Assembly: GCA_030537395.1 (NCBI GenBank)
Contig: JAUNMW010000002.1
Coordinates: 1-34,410, forward strand
Direction: 5' to 3'
DNA from: Clostridia bacterium
Lineage (GTDB): Bacteria; Bacillota; Clostridia; Christensenellales; Aristaeellaceae
DNA: 34,410 nucleotides
A program made the position numbers and the translations under genes. Below the pieces are notes generated by a model. That model did not search any database and was not told the DNA's origin. It saw only the letters and a program-made list of their open reading frames with translations. Shown piece by piece: positions 22,646 through 31,026 of the stretch; within the stretch, counting starts at the first letter, position 1, and each line of letters begins with the position of its first letter.

Positions 22646-23545
22646 ATGGACCTTTCCACTTCCACCAACATCTGCGCCTTCCAACGGGGCCGCAGCCGCC
22701 TGCCCGTGGAATTCAGCATCGAAACCTGCGCCAAGGCGGGCTATAAGGTGCTGGACATCAATTTCTGCATGGCCATGAACCCGGAATCTCCCTTGCGGGG
22801 GCAGGAATGGAAAGAGTATATCCGCTCCATCGGCGATCTGGCGAACCGCTTTGGTATCCGCTTCAATCAATCCCATCTGCCCTACTATGACGTGGACAAG
22901 GAAAAGGGAACGGACAAAGCCGCCCTGATGAAAGAACTGATTCGCCGCAGCCTCATCGGCACCGCCATGCTGGGGGCGCGCTGGGCGGTCACCCATCCCT
23001 TTACCGTGTACGGCGCGGGTCACGATCTGTCCGTATCCCGGCAGGCCAATCTGGATTATTACGGAAAGCATGCCGAGCTTGCAAGGAGCCTCGGAATCGG
23101 CATCGCGCTGGAAAACGACTTTGAATACTTAAGCGACCCCAGGCAGCGCATTTACTGCGCCAATGTGTATGAGTTGATCGAGCTGTGCGACGCTTTTCAC
23201 GACCCGGAACATATCGGCGTCTGCTACGATTTCGGCCATGCCAATTTGACCGGCGGCTTCCACCGGCAAAATCTGAACGCCATCGGCAACCGCCTGAAGG
23301 CCATTCATGTGCAGGACAATCACGGTAAAGAAGACGAGCATCTTCTTCCCTTCTTCGGTTCCATTGATTGGCCAGACGCCATGCGGGGCCTGGCCGAAAG
23401 CAGCTATGACGGTGATTTGACCTTTGAAATTCAGGAATTCGGGCGCTATCTGCCCCAGGATTTAAAGCACCTGGCCGTGGAAAACTCCATCATTGTGGGC
23501 AAGCGGCTGATCAGCCTCTTTGAAGAAGCGAAAAACGCCCATTGA
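22646..23545 (+). CDS. Sugar-phosphate isomerase/epimerase-like TIM barrel (AP endonuclease 2 family)
   Basis: 299 residues behind TAGGAG. It has the xylose-isomerase-like TIM barrel of the IolE/IolI/EndoIV superfamily. Candidate metal ligands sit at strand ends: the glutamate in IALENDFEY, Asp and His in CYDFGHANLTG, His in IHVQDNHGKEDEHLLPF, and Glu in LTFEIQEF. Such enzymes isomerise or epimerise sugars, inositols and their phosphates in the cytoplasm. It follows the transporter genes in the same direction, but 185 bases and a repeat element intervene, so membership of the FMN-controlled operon is possible but unproven. The specific substrate cannot be deduced. Confidence 0.85.
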   Translation: MDLSTSTNICAFQRGRSRLPVEFSIETCAKAGYKVLDINFCMAMNPESPLRGQEWKEYIRSIGDLANRFGIRFNQSHLPYYDVDKEKGTDKAALMKELIRRSLIGTAMLGARWAVTHPFTVYGAGHDLSVSRQANLDYYGKHAELARSLGIGIALENDFEYLSDPRQRIYCANVYELIELCDAFHDPEHIGVCYDFGHANLTGGFHRQNLNAIGNRLKAIHVQDNHGKEDEHLLPFFGSIDWPDAMRGLAESSYDGDLTFEIQEFGRYLPQDLKHLAVENSIIVGKRLISLFEEAKNAH

Positions 23546-23571
23546 TCAAAACTGACAGAACAACGAAAGAA

Positions 23572-23620
23572 GGAACAGGACAAGGGGAACAAAGCTCCCC
23601 TGATCCTGCTCCATTTTTTA
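23572..23620 (+). terminator. Terminator of the TIM-barrel gene
   Basis: GGA-CAGGA-AGGGG (23572-23587) pairs in register with CCCCT-TCCTG-TCC (23597-23612), with small internal bulges, followed by ATTTTTTA. Confidence 0.75.
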
Positions 23621-23685
23621 TGGTTCTTTTTATAGCTCCGTCACTTTCGCCAAGTGTCCGTTCATTTTGTTTCTGCCGAATCGTA

Positions 23686-23717
23686 TTCAAAAAGGGCCGG
23701 AATAAGCCGACCCTTTT
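23686..23717 (-). terminator. Terminator of the hemZ operon
   Basis: On the minus strand AAAAGGGTCGG pairs with CCGGCCCTTTT (plus coordinates 23690-23700 and 23707-23717) with one G-U pair, followed by a U-tail. It lies 13 bases past the hemZ stop. Confidence 0.75.
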
Positions 23718-23729
23718 CAAAAAGATATG

Positions 23730-25184
23730 TTACCATTCTTCCGTCCAAAGCTTCCGTTTGCGCTCCAGCATTTCATCCGTCCGGTCTATGTAATGCTGGA
23801 TTTCGCTTACGTTGGGGGCCCGCTCGATCCGGCCGATGGCGGGGTTCACCCGCTTGCTGATAGCCCCGGACCCCACCGCCAGCACATGGCCCGTTTCCTC
23901 CATCATATCCACATTGTACAGGCATTCGTGACCCGGCAGAGCGTAGCCCACGTTTTCCAGATTCCCCGCCATATGCTTTTGGCGGTACAGGTAATAGGGC
24001 CGCATGCCTCGGTTGGCCGCTTCTTCTCTCCCCGCGTCCACCATGGCCGCCACCATGTTTCCATCCGGCAGCTCCGCTTCCCATAAATGCAAAAGACTGC
24101 TGCGCTTGATGGATAAGGTGTGCACGGTCAGGCTTTCTGGAGCCAAGGAACGGCTCCATTCCAGCGTTTGCAGAAACATATCCAGGTTTTCCCCCGGCAG
24201 CCCGGCGATCAAATCCATATTGATGTGATGAAATCCGATCTTTCGGGCCAGGGCATAGGCCGTCTCCGTCTGGGCGGTGGTGTGCTTCCTGCCGATGCGC
24301 ACCAGCGTTTCATCGTGCATGGTCTGGGGATTCACCGAAATGCGGGTGGCCCCATGATCCCGGATCACCAGCAGTTTGTCTTCATCAATGGTGTCCGGCC
24401 TTCCTGCCTCCACCGTCACTTCCTTCGCCTGATCGATAAAGGGCTGGGCCGCGGACAGCACCCTGTCCAGCAGCTTGGCGCTCAGGGAGGTGGGCGTGCC
24501 GCCGCCCATATAGAAAGCCCGGGGCTTCAAGCCTTTTTCCTTCAGCAATGAAAGGGTACCCGCGATTTCCCGTTCCAGCGCGTCCACATAAGGCGGCAAT
24601 TGCTTGCCTTTTCCCACCTCGCCGCTTAAAAAAGAGCAGTATGCGCACCGGGACACGCAGAAGGGGATGCCCACATACAAATCCACATCCTGGCTGCCCG
24701 GCTCCCCCATGCTCATCTGCACAGACACGATCTGGGAAAGCAAATCCGCCTTTTCCGGCAGGATATCAAAAATTTCTTTGGTTTCATCCCGGGCCTGATC
24801 CAAGGTAAGCCCCCGGCTCATGCCCTCGTACAAAAGCCTGGTGGGGCGAATACCGGTCAGGGACCCCCAGGGCGGCGTGCGGCCCGTGACCTGCTTCATG
24901 ATGTCGTACAGGGCTTGCTTGATCAGCCGCTTGTGATAGCGTTTTTCCAACAGGGAATCTTCGCTTACTTCCCGGCCTTTCTCCATTACGCCTGAATAAG
25001 CGCCGGACATTTCCATGCGGCAAACTCGAACGCCGTTTTGAACGCTTTCGGTATGGCGGATCATCACATCCCCGCCCGATTCATTTACGCGGAAAGCGGC
25101 GTCTCCCCAGAAAATGCGCACCACATCCGCCAAATCATTGGCAAATTGGGGCGTGGGCGTTTCAATGGATACGGTCAGCGCCAT
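23730..25184 (-). CDS. hemZ: Coproporphyrinogen III dehydrogenase-like radical SAM enzyme HemZ
   Basis: 484 residues from the ATG at 25182-25184, behind AAGGAGG; the gene overlaps the upstream hydrolase by 10 bases. The radical SAM cluster motif CVSRCAYC supplies Cys176, Cys180 and Cys183. FYMGGGTPTSL, VEAGRPDTI and MDLIAGLPGE follow in the order typical of the HemN/HemZ family. The roughly 165-residue N-terminal extension (with GSLTGIRPTRLLYE) separates HemZ from HemN/HemW. B. subtilis HemZ has been linked to oxygen-independent coproporphyrinogen oxidation, though activity is debated. No other haem genes are nearby. It is the last gene of a five-gene minus-strand unit. Confidence 0.93.
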   Translation of the reverse strand: MALTVSIETPTPQFANDLADVVRIFWGDAAFRVNESGGDVMIRHTESVQNGVRVCRMEMSGAYSGVMEKGREVSEDSLLEKRYHKRLIKQALYDIMKQVTGRTPPWGSLTGIRPTRLLYEGMSRGLTLDQARDETKEIFDILPEKADLLSQIVSVQMSMGEPGSQDVDLYVGIPFCVSRCAYCSFLSGEVGKGKQLPPYVDALEREIAGTLSLLKEKGLKPRAFYMGGGTPTSLSAKLLDRVLSAAQPFIDQAKEVTVEAGRPDTIDEDKLLVIRDHGATRISVNPQTMHDETLVRIGRKHTTAQTETAYALARKIGFHHINMDLIAGLPGENLDMFLQTLEWSRSLAPESLTVHTLSIKRSSLLHLWEAELPDGNMVAAMVDAGREEAANRGMRPYYLYRQKHMAGNLENVGYALPGHECLYNVDMMEETGHVLAVGSGAISKRVNPAIGRIERAPNVSEIQHYIDRTDEMLERKRKLWTEEW

Positions 25185-25774
25185 TGGTACACCCTCCTTT
25201 CCTGCTCCAGGTTCGTGGGTTCCCCATGACCGGGGCAAACGATATAATTCTTTTCCAGCCCCAGCAGCCGCCGCAGGGAACGGAACAATTCCATTTGGTC
25301 CCCGCCTGGAAAATCCGTGCGGCCATAGGAATGATAAAACATGGTATCCCCAGTGAACAGCACGTCCCCCATGGCATAGCATACGCTGCCCAGGGTGTGG
25401 CCCGGGGTATGCAGCACCTTTATATCCAGCCCGGCCAAATGAAGGCTGGCCCCCTCCTGCACAAAATTCGTAGCGGCGGGCCGGGGTTCATCATCGCCCA
25501 TATCCGCGCCCACGCTCCAAACGGGGTCCAGCAGCATCACATCGTCGGAAGGGTGCATATAAATGGGCGTGCCCTCAAAAGCGTACAACGCGCCGGTATG
25601 ATCAAAATGCCCGTGGGTCAAAAGCACCGCGGCGCACTTTTTCCCGTCCAGCGCTTTCATGATTTTTTCCGCTTCATCGGCGGGATCGATCACGATGGCT
25701 TCATCGGTCCCTTCGTTGTATACAATATAGCAATTGGTCTGGATGGGGCCCAGTACCAGGGTATCAATTTTCAT
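25175..25774 (-). CDS. Metallo-beta-lactamase-fold hydrolase (glyoxalase II-like)
   Basis: 199 residues, ATG behind GAGGTGA. The zinc motif THGHFDHTG gives His54, His56, Asp58 and His59. Further ligands lie in HTPGHTLGS, FTGDTMF and the C-terminal PGHGEPT. Short proteins of this type (YqgX/GloB-like) hydrolyse thioesters such as S-lactoylglutathione analogues, but this short form lacks the C-terminal helical domain of true glyoxalase II. The arrangement directly before hemZ occurs in other Firmicutes as far as I recall. The substrate is not determined. Confidence 0.9.
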   Translation of the reverse strand: MKIDTLVLGPIQTNCYIVYNEGTDEAIVIDPADEAEKIMKALDGKKCAAVLLTHGHFDHTGALYAFEGTPIYMHPSDDVMLLDPVWSVGADMGDDEPRPAATNFVQEGASLHLAGLDIKVLHTPGHTLGSVCYAMGDVLFTGDTMFYHSYGRTDFPGGDQMELFRSLRRLLGLEKNYIVCPGHGEPTNLEQERRVYQWR

Positions 25775-25795
25775 GCGGTCACCTCATTCAAAGGA

Positions 25796-26665
25796 TTACG
25801 CTTCGGACAATGCCCGAATATCATAACCCATGCAGGAAATGAAAACATTATTTACATAAGCCACCGTCTTGGTTTTGCCGGGATTCAGCCCGTCCGCCTC
25901 CTGCCGGAAGGAGGCTTTACTCTCCAGCAGTTGCCGCAGGCAGGTGATCAGATTGGGGATCACATCCGGGGAAAGCGGCTGCCCGAACCCCCGAAAATCA
26001 TGATGGAAATTGAACACGCTGTTGTACCGGTCCCGCATGGCGTAAATCCGTTCCATGGCGTTCAGGGCAATCTGCGCGCTTTCCCGGGGCGTCGTGGCAA
26101 TGCCCGTATTCAGCAGCCAATTGCAGTTGAACGCGTCGCCGCACAGCAGTGTTCCCGTTTTATCATCTAAAAACACCATTTCTCCCGCTGTGTGTCCTGG
26201 ACAATGGTAGGCGGTCACCGTCCGTCCGCCCAATTCAAACCGGTGTCCGTCCTCCATGGGCAAAAATTCCGGTGTTTGGGGCCATTCCCGGATATCCGTA
26301 TCAGGATCATAAGCATAATGCTTGTTTTCCCGGTGAGTGATCATATTGGCATAGTTCTTCCGGAATTCCAGGGTTGGCACCACGCCGGAGGTATTCCAAT
26401 CCATATCCTTGGAATGAATAAAAATGGGCGAAAACCAGCCCGCCCCGCCGATATGATCCCCATGATTGTGGGAAGCCGCCACGATATAGGGCTTATCCGT
26501 TATTTTCCTTTCAATCAGGCCCTTTAAATCGCCGATGCCGGTGCCCGTATCGATCACCAGGGCCCGTTCATTTCCCACCACCACAAAAATTTCTGTACAG
26601 TCGAATTCGTCGATTTCAAAAATACCTTCCCGGCACTCAAACCAGGGCATGGTCATGCAAGCCAT
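25796..26665 (-). CDS. Metallo-beta-lactamase-fold hydrolase, larger paralogue
   Basis: 289 residues, starting with ATG at 26663-26665 behind GGAGG. The zinc motif SHNHGDHIGG gives His66, His68, Asp70 and His71, with HCPGHTAGE and LLCGDAFNC as later ligand motifs. The C-terminal 90 residues are an extra helical region (ALNAMERIYAMRDRYNSVF... FHHDFRG) that may form the substrate lid. It is distinct from the smaller neighbour at 25175, so this operon holds two different hydrolases of the fold. No catalytic specificity can be read. Confidence 0.87.
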   Translation of the reverse strand: MACMTMPWFECREGIFEIDEFDCTEIFVVVGNERALVIDTGTGIGDLKGLIERKITDKPYIVAASHNHGDHIGGAGWFSPIFIHSKDMDWNTSGVVPTLEFRKNYANMITHRENKHYAYDPDTDIREWPQTPEFLPMEDGHRFELGGRTVTAYHCPGHTAGEMVFLDDKTGTLLCGDAFNCNWLLNTGIATTPRESAQIALNAMERIYAMRDRYNSVFNFHHDFRGFGQPLSPDVIPNLITCLRQLLESKASFRQEADGLNPGKTKTVAYVNNVFISCMGYDIRALSEA

Positions 26666-26687
26666 GTTCCGGCCCCTCCTTTGATGC

Positions 26688-27137
26688 TCAAAACGCTTTA
26701 TGGCTGTCCAGCAGAATGGTCACGGGGCCATCGTTGGTCAGCGTCACCATCATGTGGGTGCGGAACACGCCGTTTTCCACTGGCACACCCAACTTGCGGA
26801 TTTCCGCGCAGCACAGCTTATATAATTCATTGGCTCTATCCGGAGCTTCCGCCTGAGTGAATCCGGGGCGGTTCTGCCCCCTGGCGTCCCCCAGCAAGGT
26901 AAACTGACTTACCGCCAGCACCTTGCCGCCCACATTCTGCACGGACAGATTCATTTTCTCGTTTTCGTCCTCAAAAATCCGCAGCTTGGCGATTTTCCCG
27001 GCCATGTACACGGCGTCCTTTTCCGTGTCCCCCGTTTCCACGCCCAGCAGCACCATCAGGCCCTTTTCTATTCGGCCCGTTTCTTTCCCTTCCACCTTCA
27101 CAAACGCTTCTGAAACTCGCTGAACAACCGCGCGCAT
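26688..27137 (-). CDS. dtd: D-aminoacyl-tRNA deacylase
   Basis: 149 residues, full length for DTD. It removes D-amino acids wrongly attached to tRNA. The MRAVVQRVSEAFV start, VSQFTLLGDARGQNRPGF and the Gly-cisPro motif NDGPVT are present. The usual GxFGAxM segment reads GVFRTHM here, with Gly-Ala replaced by Arg-Thr, an uncommon variant next to the active site. The gene starts two bases after the stop of the FAD-dependent dehydrogenase gene upstream, so the two are coupled. In many Firmicutes dtd follows relA/spoT; here it does not. Confidence 0.94.
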   Translation of the reverse strand: MRAVVQRVSEAFVKVEGKETGRIEKGLMVLLGVETGDTEKDAVYMAGKIAKLRIFEDENEKMNLSVQNVGGKVLAVSQFTLLGDARGQNRPGFTQAEAPDRANELYKLCCAEIRKLGVPVENGVFRTHMMVTLTNDGPVTILLDSHKAF

Positions 27138-27139
27138 GC

Positions 27140-28744
27140 TTATTCCTCCAACAATCCTTTGTTCACTAAAATACTCTCAGCCACCCGGATGCCGTCCACC
27201 GCAGCGCTCATGATGCCGCCGGCGTAGCCAGCACCCTCGCCGCAGGGGTACAGGCCGGAAATATTGCTTTCGCATCGGCTGTCCCGCAATAGGCGCACCG
27301 GACAGGAAGATCGGCTTTCCACCGCCGTCAGCACCGCGTCGGGAAGGGCGAAGCCTTTTAACTGCCGGTCAAAAGCTTGAATGGCCCCCTGCAAGCCCTG
27401 ATAGACAAAGGGCGGCAAAACGTCCCGGAAATCCGCGCAGGAAACGCCGGGACGGTACGTTGGCTGAACGCTGCCCAATTTCCTTGTCGCCCGGCCAGCC
27501 AATAAATCCCCGGCCAATTGTACCGGCGCATGATAGTTTTCGCCCCCGGCCCGGAAGGCCCGCTCTTCCCAGGCTCTTTGCAGGGCGTAGCCCGCTAAGG
27601 GATGATCGTCCCCAAAATCCTCCGTGCGCACGTCGATCAGCAGCGCGGCGTTGGCGTTTTCCCCGTCCCGAGCAAAGCGGCTCATACCGTTTACGCACAC
27701 GCCCCCGATTCTGCTGGCCGCGGGCACCACCGTGCCTCCTGGACACATGCAGAAGGTGTAGGCCCCCCGTCCGTCCGGCAGCTTGGCGGACAAATGATAC
27801 TCCGCCGCGCCCAGGGCCGGATGCCGCGCAAACTTCCCATATTGGCTTTTATTGATCAGGCTTTGGGGATGCTCGATCCGGGCCCCCACGGAGAAGGGCT
27901 TCTGGATCATGTTCACCCCCGCCTGAAACAGCATTTGCTGGGTGTCCGCCGCGCTGTGGCCGATGGCGATGATCAGCGCGTCGGTTGCTATTTCATTTTT
28001 TCCGGCTTCATCCGTGTATTCCACGGCTTCCATCTGCCCAGCCTTCACCCGGATGCCGGTCAGCTTCGCGGAAAAACGCACGTCCCCGCCCAAAGCAAGG
28101 ATTTCATCCCGGATAGCCGCCACCACCTGAGGCAGCTTGTCCGTACCGATATGAGGCCGGGCCAGATACAAAATTTCTTCCGGTGCGCCGTGATCGTACA
28201 GTTCTTTCAAAACAGTTTGGCAGCGTTTATCATTGATGCCGGTGGTCAGCTTGCCGTCGGAAAAGGATCCGGCCCCACCTTCGCCAAACTGAATGTTGCT
28301 TTCCGGGTTCAATTCGCCTGTTTCAGAAAAATGAGCGGTGGTTTTCGCCCGCTTGTCCACTCGCTCGCCCCGCTCCAGCACGATGGGCCGCAGGCCTGCC
28401 CGGGCCAGCGTCAGCGCGGCAAACAGGCCCCCGGGTCCGAATCCGGCCACCACAGGGCGAAGGCCCTTGTATTCTTGATGAATCACCGCAATCGGCGCAA
28501 CCGGCTGCACCTTCGTTACCGTGCCCGGCTTGGCGGCGTGCAGATAAGCATCCTCATTTTTCAGGCTCACGTCCACACTCATCACAAAATGCACATCGCC
28601 CTTATCCCGGGCATCCACACTCTTTTTGCTGATCCGCCAGCTTTTCACTTGGCTTTTGTCCGCTTTTATTTTTTTCAGGGCCAATTGCAGCGGCGCTTCC
28701 CCGTTTTCATCCAATGGTACTTTGATATTGGCAATCCGGATCAT
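27140..28744 (-). CDS. FAD-dependent dehydrogenase, COG2509-like
   Basis: 534 residues behind GGGAGGA. A dinucleotide-binding motif VAGFGPGGLFAALTLARAG (about 98-116) is followed by VLERGERVDKR, binding the FAD ribose. NIQFGEGGAGSFSDGKLTTG and the C-terminal YPCGEGAGYAGGIMSAAVDG are typical of the large family of uncharacterised FAD-dependent dehydrogenases. About 85 N-terminal residues form a small extra domain. Physiological electron partners are unknown. It heads the five-gene operon ending in hemZ and has its own promoter facing rimO. Its flavin need is ordinary and is not evidence for a link with the riboswitch. Confidence 0.9.
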   Translation of the reverse strand: MIRIANIKVPLDENGEAPLQLALKKIKADKSQVKSWRISKKSVDARDKGDVHFVMSVDVSLKNEDAYLHAAKPGTVTKVQPVAPIAVIHQEYKGLRPVVAGFGPGGLFAALTLARAGLRPIVLERGERVDKRAKTTAHFSETGELNPESNIQFGEGGAGSFSDGKLTTGINDKRCQTVLKELYDHGAPEEILYLARPHIGTDKLPQVVAAIRDEILALGGDVRFSAKLTGIRVKAGQMEAVEYTDEAGKNEIATDALIIAIGHSAADTQQMLFQAGVNMIQKPFSVGARIEHPQSLINKSQYGKFARHPALGAAEYHLSAKLPDGRGAYTFCMCPGGTVVPAASRIGGVCVNGMSRFARDGENANAALLIDVRTEDFGDDHPLAGYALQRAWEERAFRAGGENYHAPVQLAGDLLAGRATRKLGSVQPTYRPGVSCADFRDVLPPFVYQGLQGAIQAFDRQLKGFALPDAVLTAVESRSSCPVRLLRDSRCESNISGLYPCGEGAGYAGGIMSAAVDGIRVAESILVNKGLLEE

Positions 28745-28782
28745 GCCGCCATCCTCCCTGCTTCATCTTTCATCAGGAATTG

Positions 28783-28811
28783 ATTATAGCATGTATCCTG
28801 TACAAATTCAA
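28783..28811 (-). promoter_or_regulatory. Promoter of the FAD dehydrogenase-dtd-MBL-MBL-hemZ operon
   Basis: On the minus strand TTGAAT (28806-28811) and TATAAT (28783-28788) are 17 bases apart. Confidence 0.75.
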
Positions 28812-28841
28812 ACAGAAATGCGTTTTTTCGCGTCTGTCCCC

Positions 28842-28871
28842 TTGTTTCCTACCCGTTTGGTATGTTACAAT
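28842..28871 (+). promoter_or_regulatory. Probable promoter of rimO
   Basis: TTGTTT (28842-28847) and TACAAT (28866-28871) are 18 bases apart. The start codon is at 28918. Confidence 0.55.
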
Positions 28872-28917
28872 AACTTGCCGGATTCCCGGCCCTGATACGA
28901 AAGCGAGGAAAAGCGTT

Positions 28918-30240
28918 ATGAATGAATTGAACGGCCTGAAAATCGGCATAATTTCTCTGGGCTGCGTGAAAAACCGGGTGGATTCCGAGCAGATGCTGAG
29001 CGAGCTGACCCAGGCGGGTATGGAAATCACCCATGAACCGAAGGAAGCGGACGTGCTGATCGTGAACACCTGCGGGTTCATCGCCCCGGCCAAGGAGGAA
29101 TCCATCGACGCGATTTTTGAAATGGCGGAGTATAAAAAAACGGGACGCTGCAAGGTGCTGTGCGTCACCGGCTGTCTGGCCCAGCGGTATCAAGACGATC
29201 TGCTTTCCGATATTCCGGAAATTGATTGCCTGCTGGGCGTTTCCCAATACGCGCATTTGACGGAATACCTGATAAAGGCCCTGGAGGGCCAGCGTCCCGC
29301 CGATACCAAACGAGACAGCGGCTTTTTCGAGTGCGGCCGGGTGCTGACGACGCCCTCTTATTCCGCCTACATCAAAATCGGCGACGGGTGCGACAACCGG
29401 TGCACCTACTGCGCCATTCCCCTCATTCGGGGCGGCTACCGATCCCGGCCCAAGGACGCCATTTTAAACGAAATCCGGCAAATGGCAAACCAGGGCGTAA
29501 AGGAACACATTCTGATCGCCCAGGACACCACCAAGTACGGCATCGATACCGGAAGCTCCCTGGCAGAATTGCTGGACGAAGCCGCCCGCATTCCCGGAGT
29601 GGAATGGCTGCGCAGCTTGTACATGTACCCCGATGAAACCAATATGCGGCTTTTGGAAACCATGGCGACGCATGAAAACATCTGCAAATACTTGGATTTG
29701 CCCCTCCAGCACGCCGCGCCGGGCCTGCTGCAAAAAATGAACCGCCGAGGCACAGTCAAACACACCAAGGAAATGCTCACCGCCGCTCGGAAAATGGGCT
29801 TCTGCCTGCGCACCACCTTCATTGTGGGCTTTCCCGGCGAAACGGACGCGGACTTTGAAGAACTGATGGCCTTTACCCAGGAAATGGCCTTTGACCGGAT
29901 GGGGGCTTTTACCTACTCCCCCGAGGAAGACACTCCCGCCGCCACGATGCCGAACCAGATTCCCGAGGAAATCAAGCAGGAACGGCTGGACAGGCTCATG
30001 GCCCTGCAGGCCAAAATCAGCCTGGAAAGGAACCAGAGCCGCCTGGGCTCCATCGAAAAGGTGCTGGTCACGGGACACAACGGCATGAACTACACCGCCC
30101 GCTCCCCCTGGGAGGCCCCCGACGCGGACGGCGAAATCATGCTGTTCAGCAACGCGCCTTTACAGGAAGGCCAATTCATTCAGGCCAAAATCACCGGGGC
30201 GGACACTTATGACCTGAGTGCCAAAGCGATAGAACAATGA
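28918..30240 (+). CDS. rimO: Ribosomal protein S12 methylthiotransferase RimO
   Basis: 440 residues. It inserts a methylthio group on a conserved aspartate of ribosomal protein S12 using S-adenosylmethionine and two [4Fe-4S] clusters. Cys16, Cys52 and Cys86 (SLGCVKNRVDSE, VNTCGFI, TGCLAQRY) bind the auxiliary cluster. GDGCDNRCTYCAIP gives the radical SAM cysteines 158, 162 and 165. The C-terminal 65 residues form the TRAM domain. The LGCVKN start and lack of a longer N-terminus favour RimO over MiaB. The ATG at 28918 follows GCGAGGAAAA. The stop overlaps the next gene as ATGA. Confidence 0.95.
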   Translation: MNELNGLKIGIISLGCVKNRVDSEQMLSELTQAGMEITHEPKEADVLIVNTCGFIAPAKEESIDAIFEMAEYKKTGRCKVLCVTGCLAQRYQDDLLSDIPEIDCLLGVSQYAHLTEYLIKALEGQRPADTKRDSGFFECGRVLTTPSYSAYIKIGDGCDNRCTYCAIPLIRGGYRSRPKDAILNEIRQMANQGVKEHILIAQDTTKYGIDTGSSLAELLDEAARIPGVEWLRSLYMYPDETNMRLLETMATHENICKYLDLPLQHAAPGLLQKMNRRGTVKHTKEMLTAARKMGFCLRTTFIVGFPGETDADFEELMAFTQEMAFDRMGAFTYSPEEDTPAATMPNQIPEEIKQERLDRLMALQAKISLERNQSRLGSIEKVLVTGHNGMNYTARSPWEAPDADGEIMLFSNAPLQEGQFIQAKITGADTYDLSAKAIEQ

Positions 30241-30966
30241 GCGAGACAAACATGGATTTTTACGGTTCCCCCCTGCATCGGAAATTGCTTGTTCAATATG
30301 AAACCTCCGTGTTTTCCCATTGCGATTTGAGCAAGCCCACGGGTGAAAAGCAATTGGAAAACGGCTGTTTGCTGCGGTACGCCGCCCATTCCTTCCATCG
30401 GCTCAACGCCCGCGGACATACGGAAGCGGTTGCCGGTACGGTGTACGGCCTGTATCGGGAGGAAACGCTGCTGTATTCCTGGAAGGAAACGGACGGACAC
30501 CGGCATGACGCTCATATCATTCGCCACGCCAACGGCCGCAAATATCTGTTATTTCATGAGGATATTTTCGGCTACAGCGTCCTGGAGCTGGACACCCTGC
30601 GCAGCCTTCATTATCTGCCGGAGGAATCCTACCGCTTCCGGGACGCGCACATTCCTGCGGATCATTTACCCCGCCCATGCGGACGATCAGACGGAAACCT
30701 TTATTTGGCTCAGCCCGCACTACAATCCTGAGAACAATATGCTTTGTGTGGAAGGCTGCTTTTGGGGTTCCCCGTACACCATCATCCTGCTGGACTTTTC
30801 CGATCCGCTTTCCATCGTTCCCGCCTGCCGATGGATCGATCTGAGCAAGCGTCTGCCACAATATGAAAGCCTGGATTTCAAAGCGTGGCAGGGCAATACC
30901 TTGATCTGTGAAGATGACGAAACAAAACAGCCAATCATTTTCGATACGTCAAAGTTTCCCTTATAA
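30237..30966 (+). pseudogene. Conserved-looking gene of unknown function, split by a frameshift
   Basis: The first part starts at the ATG at 30237, overlapping the rimO stop as ATGA, and reads FYGSPLHRKLLVQYETSVF through YLLFHEDIFGYSVLELDTL and EESYRFRDAHI, then degenerates and stops at 30731. The +1 frame takes over at about 30640-30690, reading IYPAHADDQTETFIWLSPHY, NPENNMLCVEGCFWGSPYTI and ILLDFSDP, and ends at TAA 30964-30966. Joined, the two halves give about 242 residues resembling a cytoplasmic protein family I recall from Firmicutes without known function. The change equals one inserted or two deleted bases. It could be a true mutation, a sequencing or assembly error, or, less likely, programmed frameshifting; I see no classic slippery site. 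Confidence 0.75.
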
Positions 30967-30983
30967 AGATCACCAAAAGCAAC

Positions 30984-31025
30984 GGAGGCCGCACGGCAAT
31001 CATCACCGTGCGGCCTCCTGTTTTT
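30984..31025. terminator. Bidirectional terminator between convergent genes
   Basis: GGAGGCCGCACGG (30984-30996) pairs perfectly over 13 bp with CCGTGCGGCCTCC (31006-31018), followed by TGTTTTT on the plus strand. It separates the rimO unit from the hydrolase gene ending at 31027. Confidence 0.92.
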
Positions 31026-31026
31026 A

